NCBI RefSeq assembly: GCF_003851545.1 | Contig: NZ_BHVX01000006.1 | Coordinates: 186,001 to 250,000 of the forward strand | Origin: Ralstonia sp. SET104 | GTDB taxonomy: Bacteria > Pseudomonadota > Gammaproteobacteria > Burkholderiales > Burkholderiaceae | Direction of reading: 5' to 3' | DNA length: 64,000 nt | Shown here: positions 8,265-16,927 of the stretch, one piece after another | Position numbering within the stretch: position 1 is the stretch's first letter | Layout of the letters: every line of letters begins with the position of its first letter | The notes under the pieces: generated by a model | Told to the model about the DNA's origin: nothing | Databases searched by the model: none | The model's input: the letters and a program-made list of their open reading frames with translations, nothing else | Made by a program: the position numbers and the translations under genes

Positions 8265-9329
8265 ATGAACAAAACCGTGATCGCCGCACTGGTGCTAGGT
8301 GCCACGAGCCTGCCGGTGGCAGCGCAAACTGCCGGCGGCGTCACCCTCTATGGGTTGATCGACACGACCATCCGCTACAGCACGCACGAGAACGCCGCAG
8401 GCAACCACAACCTGCAGATGACTGACGGCGTGCTGACCGGCAGCCGCTGGGGCCTGCGCGGCACCGAAGACCTGGGCGGCGGCACCAAGGCGATGTTCAT
8501 TCTGGAATCGGGCTTCTCGCCGGACACCGGTGCCAGCCAGCAGGGCGGGCGCCTGTTCGGGCGCACAGCCGTGGTCGGCCTGGAGAGTGACTACGGCAAG
8601 CTCTATCTTGGCCGCCAGTACACGCTGGCGCACGAGATTCTGTCTTCGTACGAGGCGATGGCGTTTGCCAACAATTCCATCGTCGGCTACCAGGGCGGCA
8701 ACTACACGGGCCTGCGCTACGACAACACGGTCAAATACATCAAGTCGTTCGGTGGTCTGCAACTTGCCGGTGCATGGACCTTTGGGGAAGCCGCCGGCAG
8801 CTTCAGCAAGAGTTCGGCTGGCGCAGGGTCGATCGTCTACAGCATGGGGTCGGCTGAAGTGGGCGCGGTGTACCAGGTCACGCACGATGTGTCCTCGGCG
8901 TTCTTTGGCGCCGTGCCAGCAGCGCTGGCCAGCAAGCAGACGGTGTGGGGCTTTGGCGGCAAGCTGGAGACCGCCATCGCAACGTGGTACCTGGGCTACA
9001 CAAACAGCCGCCTCGACGTAGCCGACTACAAGAACCAGGCCGCCTACGCAGGCGCCAAGGTGCCGCTATCCGGCGCACTGAGCCTTATCGGCACCGTGCA
9101 GTACGACTGGATGAAGCACCTTGATGCCAGCGGCAAGCGCCTCACCACCGCCGGCATGCTCGACTACGCCTTCAGCAAGCGCACGGATGTGTATGCCGAA
9201 ATTGACTACACGCACTTGCAAGGCGCGTGGGTTGCACTGAACAGCGCTGCCGCCTTCAGCAATTCAGGCAACACGTATGGCAATAACTCGCGGTTGGGTG
9301 TGATGCTGGGCGTGCGACACAAGTTCTGA
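8265..9329 (+). CDS. Gram-negative porin (16-strand, Burkholderiales type)
   Basis: A 354-residue outer-membrane porin. The N-terminal signal peptide MNKTVIAALVLGATSLPVAA is followed by SVTLYG-like GGVTLYGLIDTTIRY, the standard first strand. GSRWGLRGTEDLGGG is the usual strand 2-3 signature, and the protein ends in the aromatic residue of VRHKF as the assembly machinery needs. A strong AAGGAG precedes the ATG. It lies 124 bp after quiC and before a terminator, so it is probably the entry route for the compound degraded by this locus. Confidence 0.92.
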   Translation: MNKTVIAALVLGATSLPVAAQTAGGVTLYGLIDTTIRYSTHENAAGNHNLQMTDGVLTGSRWGLRGTEDLGGGTKAMFILESGFSPDTGASQQGGRLFGRTAVVGLESDYGKLYLGRQYTLAHEILSSYEAMAFANNSIVGYQGGNYTGLRYDNTVKYIKSFGGLQLAGAWTFGEAAGSFSKSSAGAGSIVYSMGSAEVGAVYQVTHDVSSAFFGAVPAALASKQTVWGFGGKLETAIATWYLGYTNSRLDVADYKNQAAYAGAKVPLSGALSLIGTVQYDWMKHLDASGKRLTTAGMLDYAFSKRTDVYAEIDYTHLQGAWVALNSAAAFSNSGNTYGNNSRLGVMLGVRHKF

Positions 9330-9353
9330 AGGCCGGCCCCGCCCGCGCCACGG

Positions 9354-9387
9354 AAAAGCCCGCCAGAAGTCTCGGCGGGCTTTTTTT
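9354..9387. terminator. Bidirectional rho-independent terminator
   Basis: AGCCCGCC (9357-9364) pairs with GGCGGGCT (9374-9381), flanked by A4 on the left and T8 on the right. It is shared by the convergent porin and dadA-like genes. Confidence 0.88.
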
Positions 9388-9399
9388 CCTTTGCTGCGA

Positions 9400-10653
9400 T
9401 CAATGCAACGGGCAATCGCGCGCGATCACGTCGCCGATCATCGCGGCGGTGGCACCGGACAGCGTCCAGCCCAAATGCCCGTGGCCCGTGTTGTAGAACA
9501 CGCGTGCATGCCGGCCCCGGCCGACGCGCGGCATCATGTCGGGCATCATCGGGCGCAAGCCGGCCCATGGCACCACACGTGAAGTGCCGATCGCAAAGTT
9601 GCGGCGCGTCCAGGCCACCAAGGGTTCGATGCGATCCGCGCGGATATCGCGGTTGTAGCCGTTGAACTCGGCCGTGCCCGCCACGCGGAAGCGGCCTTCG
9701 CCCAGGCGGCTCGTCACGATCTTGGCGCTTTCATCCAGCAGGCTGACCCACGGCGCGCCCTGCACGCTGGCTTCGTCGTCCAGGTGCACGGTGATCGAGT
9801 AGCCCTTGACCGGATACACGTTGATGCGGTCCCCCACCATTTGCGCGACATGCCGGCTGCCCACGCCCGCGCACACGACCAGCGCATCGGCGGTGAGGTC
9901 TTGCACGACATTCGCCGCGCTGGCGGAAAGGCGGTCGTCCAACGTGGTTTGCAGCAGAAGCCGAACGCCGCTTCCGGTGATCTCCACATCACGCACGTCC
10001 ACGCCTTGCATGAAGCGTACGCCGCGCTTTTCGCATGCCTGCGCAAGGCCGCGGGTGAATTTGTGGATGTCGCCCGTCGCATCGGATTCGGTGAAGTAGC
10101 CGCCGTAGTAGGTGCCGCGCAGCGTCGGCTCGATGGTGGCGATGTCTTGGGGGCTCACCGCGTGACGCTCAAGCCCGCCAGCGACGAGCAGGGCGTTGGC
10201 TTTGCCCGCTGCGGTAAAGCTCGCCTTGTCGTGATAGACGTGCAGGATGCCGCGTCGCTGCAGGTCGAAATCGATCTGCTCGCGTTCGGCCATCGCAAAC
10301 AGGTGCTTGCGCGCCTCGATGGCCATGCGTGTGGTTTCGATCGTGTTGCGGCGGTAGTGCGCGATGCTGGCCACGAACTCGCCAATCCACGCGTACTTGT
10401 GCCACGACGGCTTGGGGTTGAGCAGCAGCGGGGCATCGTTGCGCAGCATCCATTTGATGCCCTTGAGCAGCGTGCCGGTGCTGTTCCAAACCTCGGCGTT
10501 GCTGGCGGAGAGCTGTCCGCCGTTGGCAAACGACGTTTCCATGGCCGGATACAGATGCCGGTCGAGCACCGTGACCTGATAGCCGAGTTGCGAGAGCGTG
10601 TAAGCGGTGGTGACGCCGGATATACCGGCGCCGACGATGACGATGTGCGTCAT
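9400..10653 (-). CDS. dadA: D-amino acid dehydrogenase-type FAD oxidoreductase
   Basis: A 417-residue DAO-family flavoprotein of the DadA group. The dinucleotide-binding loop GAGISGVTTAY is at residues 8-18. The TSFANGGQLS segment, PVKGYSIT and C-terminal YNTGHGHLGWTLSG are DadA hallmarks. DadA enzymes oxidise D-amino acids to 2-oxo acids and pass electrons to the membrane chain. The gene is preceded by a tandem glycine riboswitch (10700-10897, minus strand), which suggests that it handles glycine or that glycine is its signal; the substrate may therefore differ from D-alanine. No alanine racemase gene is next to it. Confidence 0.85.
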   Translation of the reverse strand: MTHIVIVGAGISGVTTAYTLSQLGYQVTVLDRHLYPAMETSFANGGQLSASNAEVWNSTGTLLKGIKWMLRNDAPLLLNPKPSWHKYAWIGEFVASIAHYRRNTIETTRMAIEARKHLFAMAEREQIDFDLQRRGILHVYHDKASFTAAGKANALLVAGGLERHAVSPQDIATIEPTLRGTYYGGYFTESDATGDIHKFTRGLAQACEKRGVRFMQGVDVRDVEITGSGVRLLLQTTLDDRLSASAANVVQDLTADALVVCAGVGSRHVAQMVGDRINVYPVKGYSITVHLDDEASVQGAPWVSLLDESAKIVTSRLGEGRFRVAGTAEFNGYNRDIRADRIEPLVAWTRRNFAIGTSRVVPWAGLRPMMPDMMPRVGRGRHARVFYNTGHGHLGWTLSGATAAMIGDVIARDCPLH

Positions 10654-10678
10654 GGCAGTCCCTACGGAGTGGCGGTAT

Positions 10679-10695
10679 GACCGGACGATCCGGTC
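10679..10695 (-). promoter_or_regulatory. Hairpin between riboswitch and dadA
   Basis: A perfect hairpin, GACCGGA-CGA-TCCGGTC, lies just after the second glycine aptamer and about 25 nt before the dadA start. No T-run follows, so if it is part of the expression platform it more likely acts on translation than on termination. Confidence 0.4.
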
Positions 10696-10699
10696 GGCT

Positions 10700-10897
10700 C
10701 ACCCCATCTGTCTCGGGACCTGAGAGCTTGGGCATCAGCAGTGCTGGCGCCTTCCCCTTCGGTGGGCGTGCGCGCGGCACGCCTCTCTCCAGATTCGCAG
10801 TCGACGCCACAGTCCTTTTGCCTGAGAGTTTCCGGGGTGGTTGCTCCATCGGCGCCGGGCGTTGCGCGTGTGCGTTGGGCCCGGTCTCTCCTGCGGC
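10700..10897 (-). promoter_or_regulatory. Tandem glycine riboswitch
   Basis: Read on the minus strand, the first aptamer opens with GCAGGAGAGACC, followed by GGCGCCGATGGAGCAA and the conserved AAACTCTCAGGCAAAAGGAC. After a short linker, a second aptamer shows CTGGAGAGAG, CACCGAAGGGG and CTCTCAGGTC. This double-aptamer order with these conserved segments is the glycine riboswitch. It ends 47 nt before the dadA-like start and no other gene lies between, so it should control that gene. Usual targets are the gcv glycine-cleavage genes; a DadA-type target is less common. Confidence 0.92.
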
Positions 10898-11075
10898 GTG
10901 TTGCAGCTGTCGTTGGTGCGTCAGCCGCGCCTGCGTACTGCCCAGGTGGGCAGCGGGACCGAGTGTGTCACGAGTTGTGACGTTCGGCAAGTCGGGCGAT
11001 TGTGAATGCCAGATCCCTTGATCGGCATGGTCAGGGCATACTGCGCTCTGCATCGCTTCGCATCAGGCGGAGCGC

Positions 11076-12344
11076 ATGGGCGCAATCTTTGAATTCATGG
11101 AAACAGGCATGTCCTCCTCGCGCCCCACGCGCGCCTTTAAACGAGCGATTGAGCCCCTTGAGGTTCTCGCGGTCTTTCTTAAGCTCGGGCTGACATCGTT
11201 CGGCGGGCCAATCGCCCATATTGGCTATTTCCGGCGTGAGTTCGTTGAACGCAGACACTGGCTGGACGATGCCACCTTCACCGATCTCGTCGCCCTGTGC
11301 CAGTTCCTGCCGGGGCCGGCCAGCAGCCAGGTCGGCTTCTCAATTGGTCTGCTGCGCGCAGGCTGGCTTGGCGGACTGGCGGCATGGCTTGGCTTTACGC
11401 TGCCCTCGGTCTTGCTGCTGATTGCGTTTGCCATGGCCACACCGGCGCTGGATGCCCCCATTGGTGCCGGATTGATTCACGGGCTGAAACTGGTTGCCGT
11501 TGCTGTTGTCGCGCAAGCGGTGTGGGACATGGCGCGGCGGCTCTGCCCGGATCATCGCCGCGCGGGTATCGCGCTGGCGGTGATGGGCCTGCTGGCTCTG
11601 GTGACTTCCGTCTACGCGCAGCTCATGGCCATTGTGTTGGGTGCCGCACTGGGTCTGGTGCTATGTCGCAATCTGCCAGGATCCGCAGAGACCGATACCG
11701 TTGCGCATGGCAACGCGTTCCATGTTTCCCGCAGCACCGGCGCGATTGCACTGGCGCTGTTCTGCGCCTTGCTGTTTGGTTTGCCGGCGCTGGCGCAAGC
11801 GCGCTTCAGTGATGCCGCGTACGTGTTCGATGCGTTCTACCGTTCTGGCGCACTTGTGTTTGGCGGCGGCCACGTTGTTCTTCCGCTTCTGCAGGATCAG
11901 ACCGTCGTGACAGGGTGGGTGACATCCAACGATTTTCTCGCCGGGTACGGTGCGGCACAGGCCGTTCCGGGGCCGCTGTTCACGTTTGCCGCGTTTCTTG
12001 GCTGGATAAAGGCCGGCGTACCCAATCATCTGGCAGGGGCGCTGCTTGCCACGACCGGCATCTTCCTTCCCGGCCTGCTGCTCGTGATTGCGGCGTTGCC
12101 TTACTGGCAGGCGCTGCGTGCGCAGTGCTCCATGGCTGCGCTGCTGGCTGGGGTGAATGCAGCAGTCGTGGGCTTGCTGGCAACGGCACTGTACGCGCCG
12201 GTCTGGACCAGCGCTGTTCGCTCGCCGCTTGACTTTGCGGTGGCGGCCACCGGGTTCCTCTTGCTTGCGCGGTGGAAATTTCCGCCACTTGCCGTTGTGG
12301 TGTTCTGCGCCGTTTTGGGCATCGTTCAGGCGCATCTGCGCTAA
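11076..12344 (+). CDS. chrA: Chromate transporter ChrA, two-domain
   Basis: A 422-residue membrane protein of the long-chain CHR family, made of two homologous halves. The first half has SFGGPIAHIGYF and the LPGPASSQ motif. The second repeats these features as VFGGGHVVLPLL and AVPGPLFTFAAFLGW. Long-chain ChrA proteins export chromate and give chromate tolerance. The start at 11076 is the first good one; an internal ATG at 11109 (MSSSRP) is equally possible. No chrB is nearby, so induction by chromate is not evident. Confidence 0.9.
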   Translation: MGAIFEFMETGMSSSRPTRAFKRAIEPLEVLAVFLKLGLTSFGGPIAHIGYFRREFVERRHWLDDATFTDLVALCQFLPGPASSQVGFSIGLLRAGWLGGLAAWLGFTLPSVLLLIAFAMATPALDAPIGAGLIHGLKLVAVAVVAQAVWDMARRLCPDHRRAGIALAVMGLLALVTSVYAQLMAIVLGAALGLVLCRNLPGSAETDTVAHGNAFHVSRSTGAIALALFCALLFGLPALAQARFSDAAYVFDAFYRSGALVFGGGHVVLPLLQDQTVVTGWVTSNDFLAGYGAAQAVPGPLFTFAAFLGWIKAGVPNHLAGALLATTGIFLPGLLLVIAALPYWQALRAQCSMAALLAGVNAAVVGLLATALYAPVWTSAVRSPLDFAVAATGFLLLARWKFPPLAVVVFCAVLGIVQAHLR

Positions 12345-12418
12345 GCGGCCGGTGCAGTAGCGAGCATCGCCTTTGCGCTACCATGCGCCCACAACGATCC
12401 CGTTACCTCGATCCGACC

Positions 12419-14200
12419 ATGGACGCTCCAGCGAACCGGACAACGTACACGCAATCGCCGGCACGAGGTTCTGAAGCGCTGGTGGGGGCGTCTAGCGAAA
12501 CGTACCGGCGGCAACGCAGGACGCTGTTTGGCGTGGGCATCAGCGCGTCGGGGGCGCTTGGCGCATGTGCCGTCATCTCGGTGATGGCGCATGCGCGGAC
12601 GATCGCGCTTGCCGGATGTCTGGGCGCGATTGTCGTCGTCTGGATTGCGTTGCTGGCCGTGCATCGGCGTGTCCTGCAACCTGCTCCTGAGCCTGCGCTG
12701 GAAGATGGGGAATCCAGCACTGCAAGCAACGCAGCAAACCGCGCAGAAACGATGTTGCTTGCGACGATGGGCCGCGAGATCCGCGCGCCACTCTGGGCAA
12801 TGCTCGGCAACCTTGAGTTGCTCGACCGCACGCCATTGGATGATGCGCAGCGCCATCATTTGCAGATGGCCAGGGCCTCCGGCGAGGCATTGCGCGGCCT
12901 CATCAACGACATCCAGGACGTATCGCAGATGGAAGCTGGCCGGCTGTCGATCGCGCACATGTCTTTCGACTTGGCATCGCTGGCGCGCAGCGTTGGCGCC
13001 CGGTGCGCCCCGGCCGCACAGGCAAAGCAGCTCGATTTCAATTGCATGGTCGCTCCCGATCTGGCGCCGCGCTATGTCGGCGATCCGGCTCGGTTGCAGC
13101 AAGTCATGACCCATCTGGTCAGGAATGCGATTGAGTCCACCGAGCGCGGCGAGGTTGTTCTCGAGGTGTACCTGGAGGACGCGCGGCGGCGCGATCGGAT
13201 TTCCATCGGTGTGATTGACTCCGGTGCGGGCTTGACCGAGGAACAGCAGCGGAACACCCTCACGCCATTTGCGCAGGAAGGCGCATCGAATGCCTTGATT
13301 TCTGGCAGCGCGCGCCTGAGGCTTGCCCTCTGCAAGGGCCTTGTTCGCCTGATGGGCGGCAACATAGCGTGCACGTCGACGCCCGGGGTGGGCAGCACGT
13401 TCGTTATGCAACTGGAGCTTGAGGTCGATGCCGATGCCAATGTGCAAGGCATTGAGGATGCCTTGGGTGCCGCAGTTCATGATGGCGAAGGCGCCACCGC
13501 CATTGATGTGCTCGTGGTCGATGATCACTCCGCCAACCGTGATCTCCTGCGTGATCAGCTCACCGCGTTGGGTTATGCGGCCGATGTCGCGCAAGGTGGC
13601 ATGTCGGCTCTTCGCATGCTGAGCAGAAAGCGTTACCACATGCTGCTGACCGCGCTGAACATGCCAGGCATGGATGGCTACGCGCTCGCACGGTTCGTTC
13701 GTGACCGCTACGCTGGCATGCCCATCATTGGCCTGACTGCGCACGTCACCGAACACGAACGGGCCATGTGCCGGGACGTGGGCATCGACGATGTGCTGCT
13801 CAATCCGGCATCGCTCGAAGCCATCGGCAGCGCTGTTCGGCGCTTCGCTGATCGCGCTGAAAAGATGAAGCTCGGGGCATCTGCCGTGGACCCAACCATG
13901 GGGCCGTTGCCGGCATCGCTTCGGCAAACGCTGATGACAACGCTCGAAGCATCGGTGCGCAAGATCGAAGCCGCGATCAGGCAGCAGAACAACGCGCTGG
14001 TTAGCGGAGAGCTTCACTCAATCAAAGGGGCGTTTGCGATGGTGCATGAAGCTGCCGTCGTTGAGCTTTGCAAGCGCCTCGAAACGCTGGCGAAGGCGGG
14101 CGACCTGGAAGCCGCAGCAGCAGATGTCGGCAAGATCGTGCCGATGGCGCGCGACGCACTCGCGCGCCGTGCTCAATCACCTGCGGATACGGGCGAGTAA
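12419..14200 (+). CDS. Hybrid histidine kinase relative without acceptor His and Asp, HPt intact
   Basis: A 593-residue inner-membrane protein with the order: two TM helices (about 36-57 and 62-82), HisKA-like dimerisation helix, HATPase, receiver, HPt. The H-box reads ATMGREIRAPL: the phospho-acceptor His of the SHEIRTPL family motif is Arg119. The ATPase keeps an N-box asparagine (RNAIEST) and DSGAGL, but the G2 box is GSARLRLAL instead of GTGLGL. The receiver keeps VVDD but the acceptor Asp before NMPGMDG is Ala412 (TALNMPG). The HPt histidine, His533 in LHSIKG, is intact. It resembles RcsD, a phosphotransfer protein with dead kinase parts. The RcsB-like regulator at 15628-16371 is the natural partner. 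It overlaps no other gene and begins 75 bp after chrA. Confidence 0.85.
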   Translation: MDAPANRTTYTQSPARGSEALVGASSETYRRQRRTLFGVGISASGALGACAVISVMAHARTIALAGCLGAIVVVWIALLAVHRRVLQPAPEPALEDGESSTASNAANRAETMLLATMGREIRAPLWAMLGNLELLDRTPLDDAQRHHLQMARASGEALRGLINDIQDVSQMEAGRLSIAHMSFDLASLARSVGARCAPAAQAKQLDFNCMVAPDLAPRYVGDPARLQQVMTHLVRNAIESTERGEVVLEVYLEDARRRDRISIGVIDSGAGLTEEQQRNTLTPFAQEGASNALISGSARLRLALCKGLVRLMGGNIACTSTPGVGSTFVMQLELEVDADANVQGIEDALGAAVHDGEGATAIDVLVVDDHSANRDLLRDQLTALGYAADVAQGGMSALRMLSRKRYHMLLTALNMPGMDGYALARFVRDRYAGMPIIGLTAHVTEHERAMCRDVGIDDVLLNPASLEAIGSAVRRFADRAEKMKLGASAVDPTMGPLPASLRQTLMTTLEASVRKIEAAIRQQNNALVSGELHSIKGAFAMVHEAAVVELCKRLETLAKAGDLEAAAADVGKIVPMARDALARRAQSPADTGE

Positions 14201-14217
14201 GCCCACTCAGTCCGTGC

Positions 14218-15504
14218 TCAGCGGGCCACGACGCGGGTCTTGCCCGATTCGATCGCATCGGCCACAAAGAACGGTACGTTCAGCCTCCATTGCCCCTGCT
14301 TGACTGGCGCCTCGTATTGGATTGCCGGGCTTTCCGCCTCCACCAGTTCAATCACCTGGTGCGCACCGTCCGGCCGTGTCGATTGTCCGGCAATGGCCGA
14401 ATAGCCTGCATTGCTGCCGACGTGAAAATGATCGGTCTTCCAGCGCACCGGCGGGTGAACGGGAAAAGGGCGGGCACCGTGGAATCCGAATAGCGCGTCA
14501 TGGTTGAGGATGCTTTGCCGCACCGTTGGCCAAAGCACGACGCGCAGGAATTGCTGATCCGTGAAGCGTGCCGTTCCTTGATAGTTGGCGACAAATGTCT
14601 TGATGCGCGGCGTAATCGGGGGCGTCACGCCAGCGCAGCCGCCCCACAAGCCAGCCAGTAACAACTCGGTGTGGGTGAAGTAATCGCGCATGTGATGGAA
14701 GACGCAATCGCTGGCGAGCCATTCGTCCACCGCCGTGACTTCACGCTCCGACAGCAGCGAATCCGCGTCACGGACCAGGAAGCGGTCGACACCTGGGTCA
14801 TCCATCACAAAAAACCGCCACAGTGTGGCGGGAATGGCGCGCCGTTCGTCCTGGTCCATCGTCAAGATTTCTGCACCGGCATCGCGCAGCCTGCGCTGCA
14901 CGTGTTCCGGCACGCTGCTGTCCAGATAGAAGCGGCATGTCCATGCGGGATACAGATCGTGCGCGACCCGCGCATTCATGACGGCGGTCTCGCAATAGCG
15001 CGGTTGCGCGCCAAACAGGCTGAACGCAATGATGTTGCGGCCGCGCGCGTTCGGGTCGAAGCGCGGCGGCGTGGCCGGTAAAGGCCAGTGCTCACCCGTG
15101 CGGCACAGAGCGTCTGCCTGCGCCAGCGAGCGATGACCGTATTGGCGTAGCTCATCCTCCTTGCCGAGCCAGCCGCAGACTTCCGCAAGGCCGTCCAACC
15201 AGGTGCGGGAGGCGCGTGCGCGCTGAGCTGCTGGCGCTGCTTCAATCTGCCGATAGATGCGATAGGCGTCTTCGTACTTGCCCGTTCGCATCAGACACAG
15301 CGCGTAGTCGCCCAGGATGGTCATGTTGCCGGGCGTGTATTCAAGCGCGCGTTGAGCGAGGGCGAGGGCCGTAGCGTGGTCGGCCGCCGCCATTGCGGCA
15401 ACAAACTGTGTGGCCAGCGCCTGGAGCTGCGCCTGTGCCACATTGCGGCTCGCGTTGGCGGCAGGGCGTCTGGGTGCAGGAGGAAGTCGTCGGAGTTTGG
15501 ACAT
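14218..15504 (-). CDS. TPR protein with glycosyltransferase-like domain
   Basis: A 428-residue protein of unknown function. Residues about 20-130 are Ala-rich helical repeats of TPR type (ALALAQRALEYTPGNMTILGDYALCLMRTGKYEDAYRIYRQ). Residues about 150-400 look like a nucleotide-sugar-type fold: NIIAFSLFGAQPRYCETAVMNA near the start and a DxD-like motif in FLVRDADSLLSEREV, followed by HHMRDYF and SDQQ-like TDQQFL. No signal peptide or TM helix is seen, so it should be cytoplasmic. It lies between the two phosphorelay genes and upstream of the secretion operon. It could modify the adhesin or a surface polysaccharide; this is inferred from position only. Confidence 0.6.
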   Translation of the reverse strand: MSKLRRLPPAPRRPAANASRNVAQAQLQALATQFVAAMAAADHATALALAQRALEYTPGNMTILGDYALCLMRTGKYEDAYRIYRQIEAAPAAQRARASRTWLDGLAEVCGWLGKEDELRQYGHRSLAQADALCRTGEHWPLPATPPRFDPNARGRNIIAFSLFGAQPRYCETAVMNARVAHDLYPAWTCRFYLDSSVPEHVQRRLRDAGAEILTMDQDERRAIPATLWRFFVMDDPGVDRFLVRDADSLLSEREVTAVDEWLASDCVFHHMRDYFTHTELLLAGLWGGCAGVTPPITPRIKTFVANYQGTARFTDQQFLRVVLWPTVRQSILNHDALFGFHGARPFPVHPPVRWKTDHFHVGSNAGYSAIAGQSTRPDGAHQVIELVEAESPAIQYEAPVKQGQWRLNVPFFVADAIESGKTRVVAR

Positions 15505-15627
15505 GGCGTGACAGAGATCCGAGGGCTGCGGACAATGTCGGCCGCGAGCAGGCGCGCGCTGCCAACGGAGCAGCGAACACCTCTGATGAAATAACGATCG
15601 AACGCCCGAACATCGGGCAATAGGCGG

Positions 15628-16371
15628 TCAGGCCGGCTTTACACTGCGCGGCATTTTCCTGGCGGCTGGCGCCGGGTCCGGAGCGTTCAGACTTGCCGGG
15701 GCTGACTCGGGCGTGCCTCGTGACGCGGCAAGAGAAACCCCCATCGAATACTTAACGAGATCCGTGTCGTTATCGATGCCGAGCTTCTTCATGGCGTTCG
15801 ACTTCTGCGAGCTGATCGTCTGTTTGCTACGCCGCAGTTGTGCCGCAATTTCATTCACGCTCAGCCCCGACACAAACAACCGGACGACTTCCTCTTCACG
15901 CGTCGTCAGCGCGTTGCTGGTCGTGCTGGCAGATTCCACGTGAACCTGCCACGCGATCTCGGAAATCGACGGCGAAAAATAGCGGCCCGAAGCGTAGGCG
16001 CCGTGGATGGCCGTCAAGACGTGGTCCGTGCTATCCGACTTGCTCAGGATGCATTGAATGCCGAGCTTCAGAAGCGCGCGGATCACGCCGGGGTTGTCCA
16101 TCATCGTCAGCACGACGATGCGGGTGTCGGGGTAGCGTCTGCGCAGGAATGAGAACAGCGTGATGCCATCACCGAATTCCCCACCGGGCATTGCGTAATC
16201 CGACACGAGCACATCGCACGGGTGTTCATCGAGCGCGGCGATGAGCTTGGTTGAGTTCAGGGCGGTTGCGACCACCTTGACGCTTTTGTGATTGGCCAGG
16301 AACGCCTGAATGCCGTTGATAACGGTCGGGTGGTCGTCCGCAATGATGACCTGAATCGAGAATTGATCCAT
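15628..16371 (-). CDS. RcsB-like response regulator (NarL/FixJ type)
   Basis: A 247-residue regulator. The receiver (residues 6-125) has the acidic pair Asp12-Asp13, the phospho-acceptor Asp58 in VLVSDYAMPG, and LTMMDNP. The stretch MPGGEFGDGITL and the C-terminal LTTREEEVVRLFVSGLSVNEIA...SKQTISSQKSNAMKKLG closely follow RcsB, including its unusual TISSQK recognition helix. The C-terminal 35 residues are a Pro/Ala-rich tail absent from RcsB. RcsB acts on capsule, motility and adhesion genes. Phosphate could come from the HPt protein at 12419-14200; a true kinase is not visible in the window. The start at 16371 is set by comparison; an open extension runs to 16407. Confidence 0.86.
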   Translation of the reverse strand: MDQFSIQVIIADDHPTVINGIQAFLANHKSVKVVATALNSTKLIAALDEHPCDVLVSDYAMPGGEFGDGITLFSFLRRRYPDTRIVVLTMMDNPGVIRALLKLGIQCILSKSDSTDHVLTAIHGAYASGRYFSPSISEIAWQVHVESASTTSNALTTREEEVVRLFVSGLSVNEIAAQLRRSKQTISSQKSNAMKKLGIDNDTDLVKYSMGVSLAASRGTPESAPASLNAPDPAPAARKMPRSVKPA

Positions 16372-16927
16372 TTGAGTATGTGTCCAATGTTCAGGCATTC
16401 CAACCACAACCCCCGGGGCAATGCCTCCCTTCGGTTCCGGCCCCTTGATTGAAAGGGCGGCGTCAGAAGCGGTTGTAGACGTCTTCGTTCCCGTCTGCCA
16501 ATAGAAGGCACTTTAGTTCCATCACGCGTCGTACGCCATGGATCTCAAATGGAATGGGATCGTACTGGTACGAAATTTCTCCATGATAGCGACCCGCTTT
16601 GTGGCGGGTAGGGCCTTTATTCGCCCCTGGACGGCAGCGCTACGTTGCATCGATTGATTTTCATCGATCTGTCCGCGCACTTCGCATCGTTTTTAGTACT
16701 TGTCTGGTGCTGAATGCCTAGGGGTCGCATATCCCGTATCTGGCGATTTTCAGAAAATCACAACCGTTTCGTAGCTCATCAGATGGCCTGAGTTGCTGGC
16801 TTGATTCCAAACGGTTCGTACTCAATCAGGCAGCAGCGTTTCGTGGCCATCTGCCTACATCAATCTTTTGCCTGTCGCGCACCACCGCACCTCAACGCCA
16901 TACGCGATCGGCCCATTGGTTCAGATC
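16372..16927. other. Intergenic control region of the secretion operon
   Basis: This 556-bp region is more AT-rich than its neighbours and has no convincing gene. It holds the palindromic site at 16558-16577 and a copy of CTCAATCAG at 16821-16829, 99 bp before the ABC-protein start; both motifs recur in front of the adhesin gene. The regulator 15628-16371 reads away from it on the other strand. Confidence 0.6.
16558..16577. promoter_or_regulatory. Shared palindrome-like site (secretion operon)
   Basis: It contains CGTAC-TG-GTACG at 16561-16572. ATCGTACTGGT recurs upstream of the adhesin (22971-22981), and the 12-mer TGGTACGAAATT (16566-16577) recurs upstream of terC (30608-30619). This suggests one DNA-binding regulator, identity unknown. 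Confidence 0.42.
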
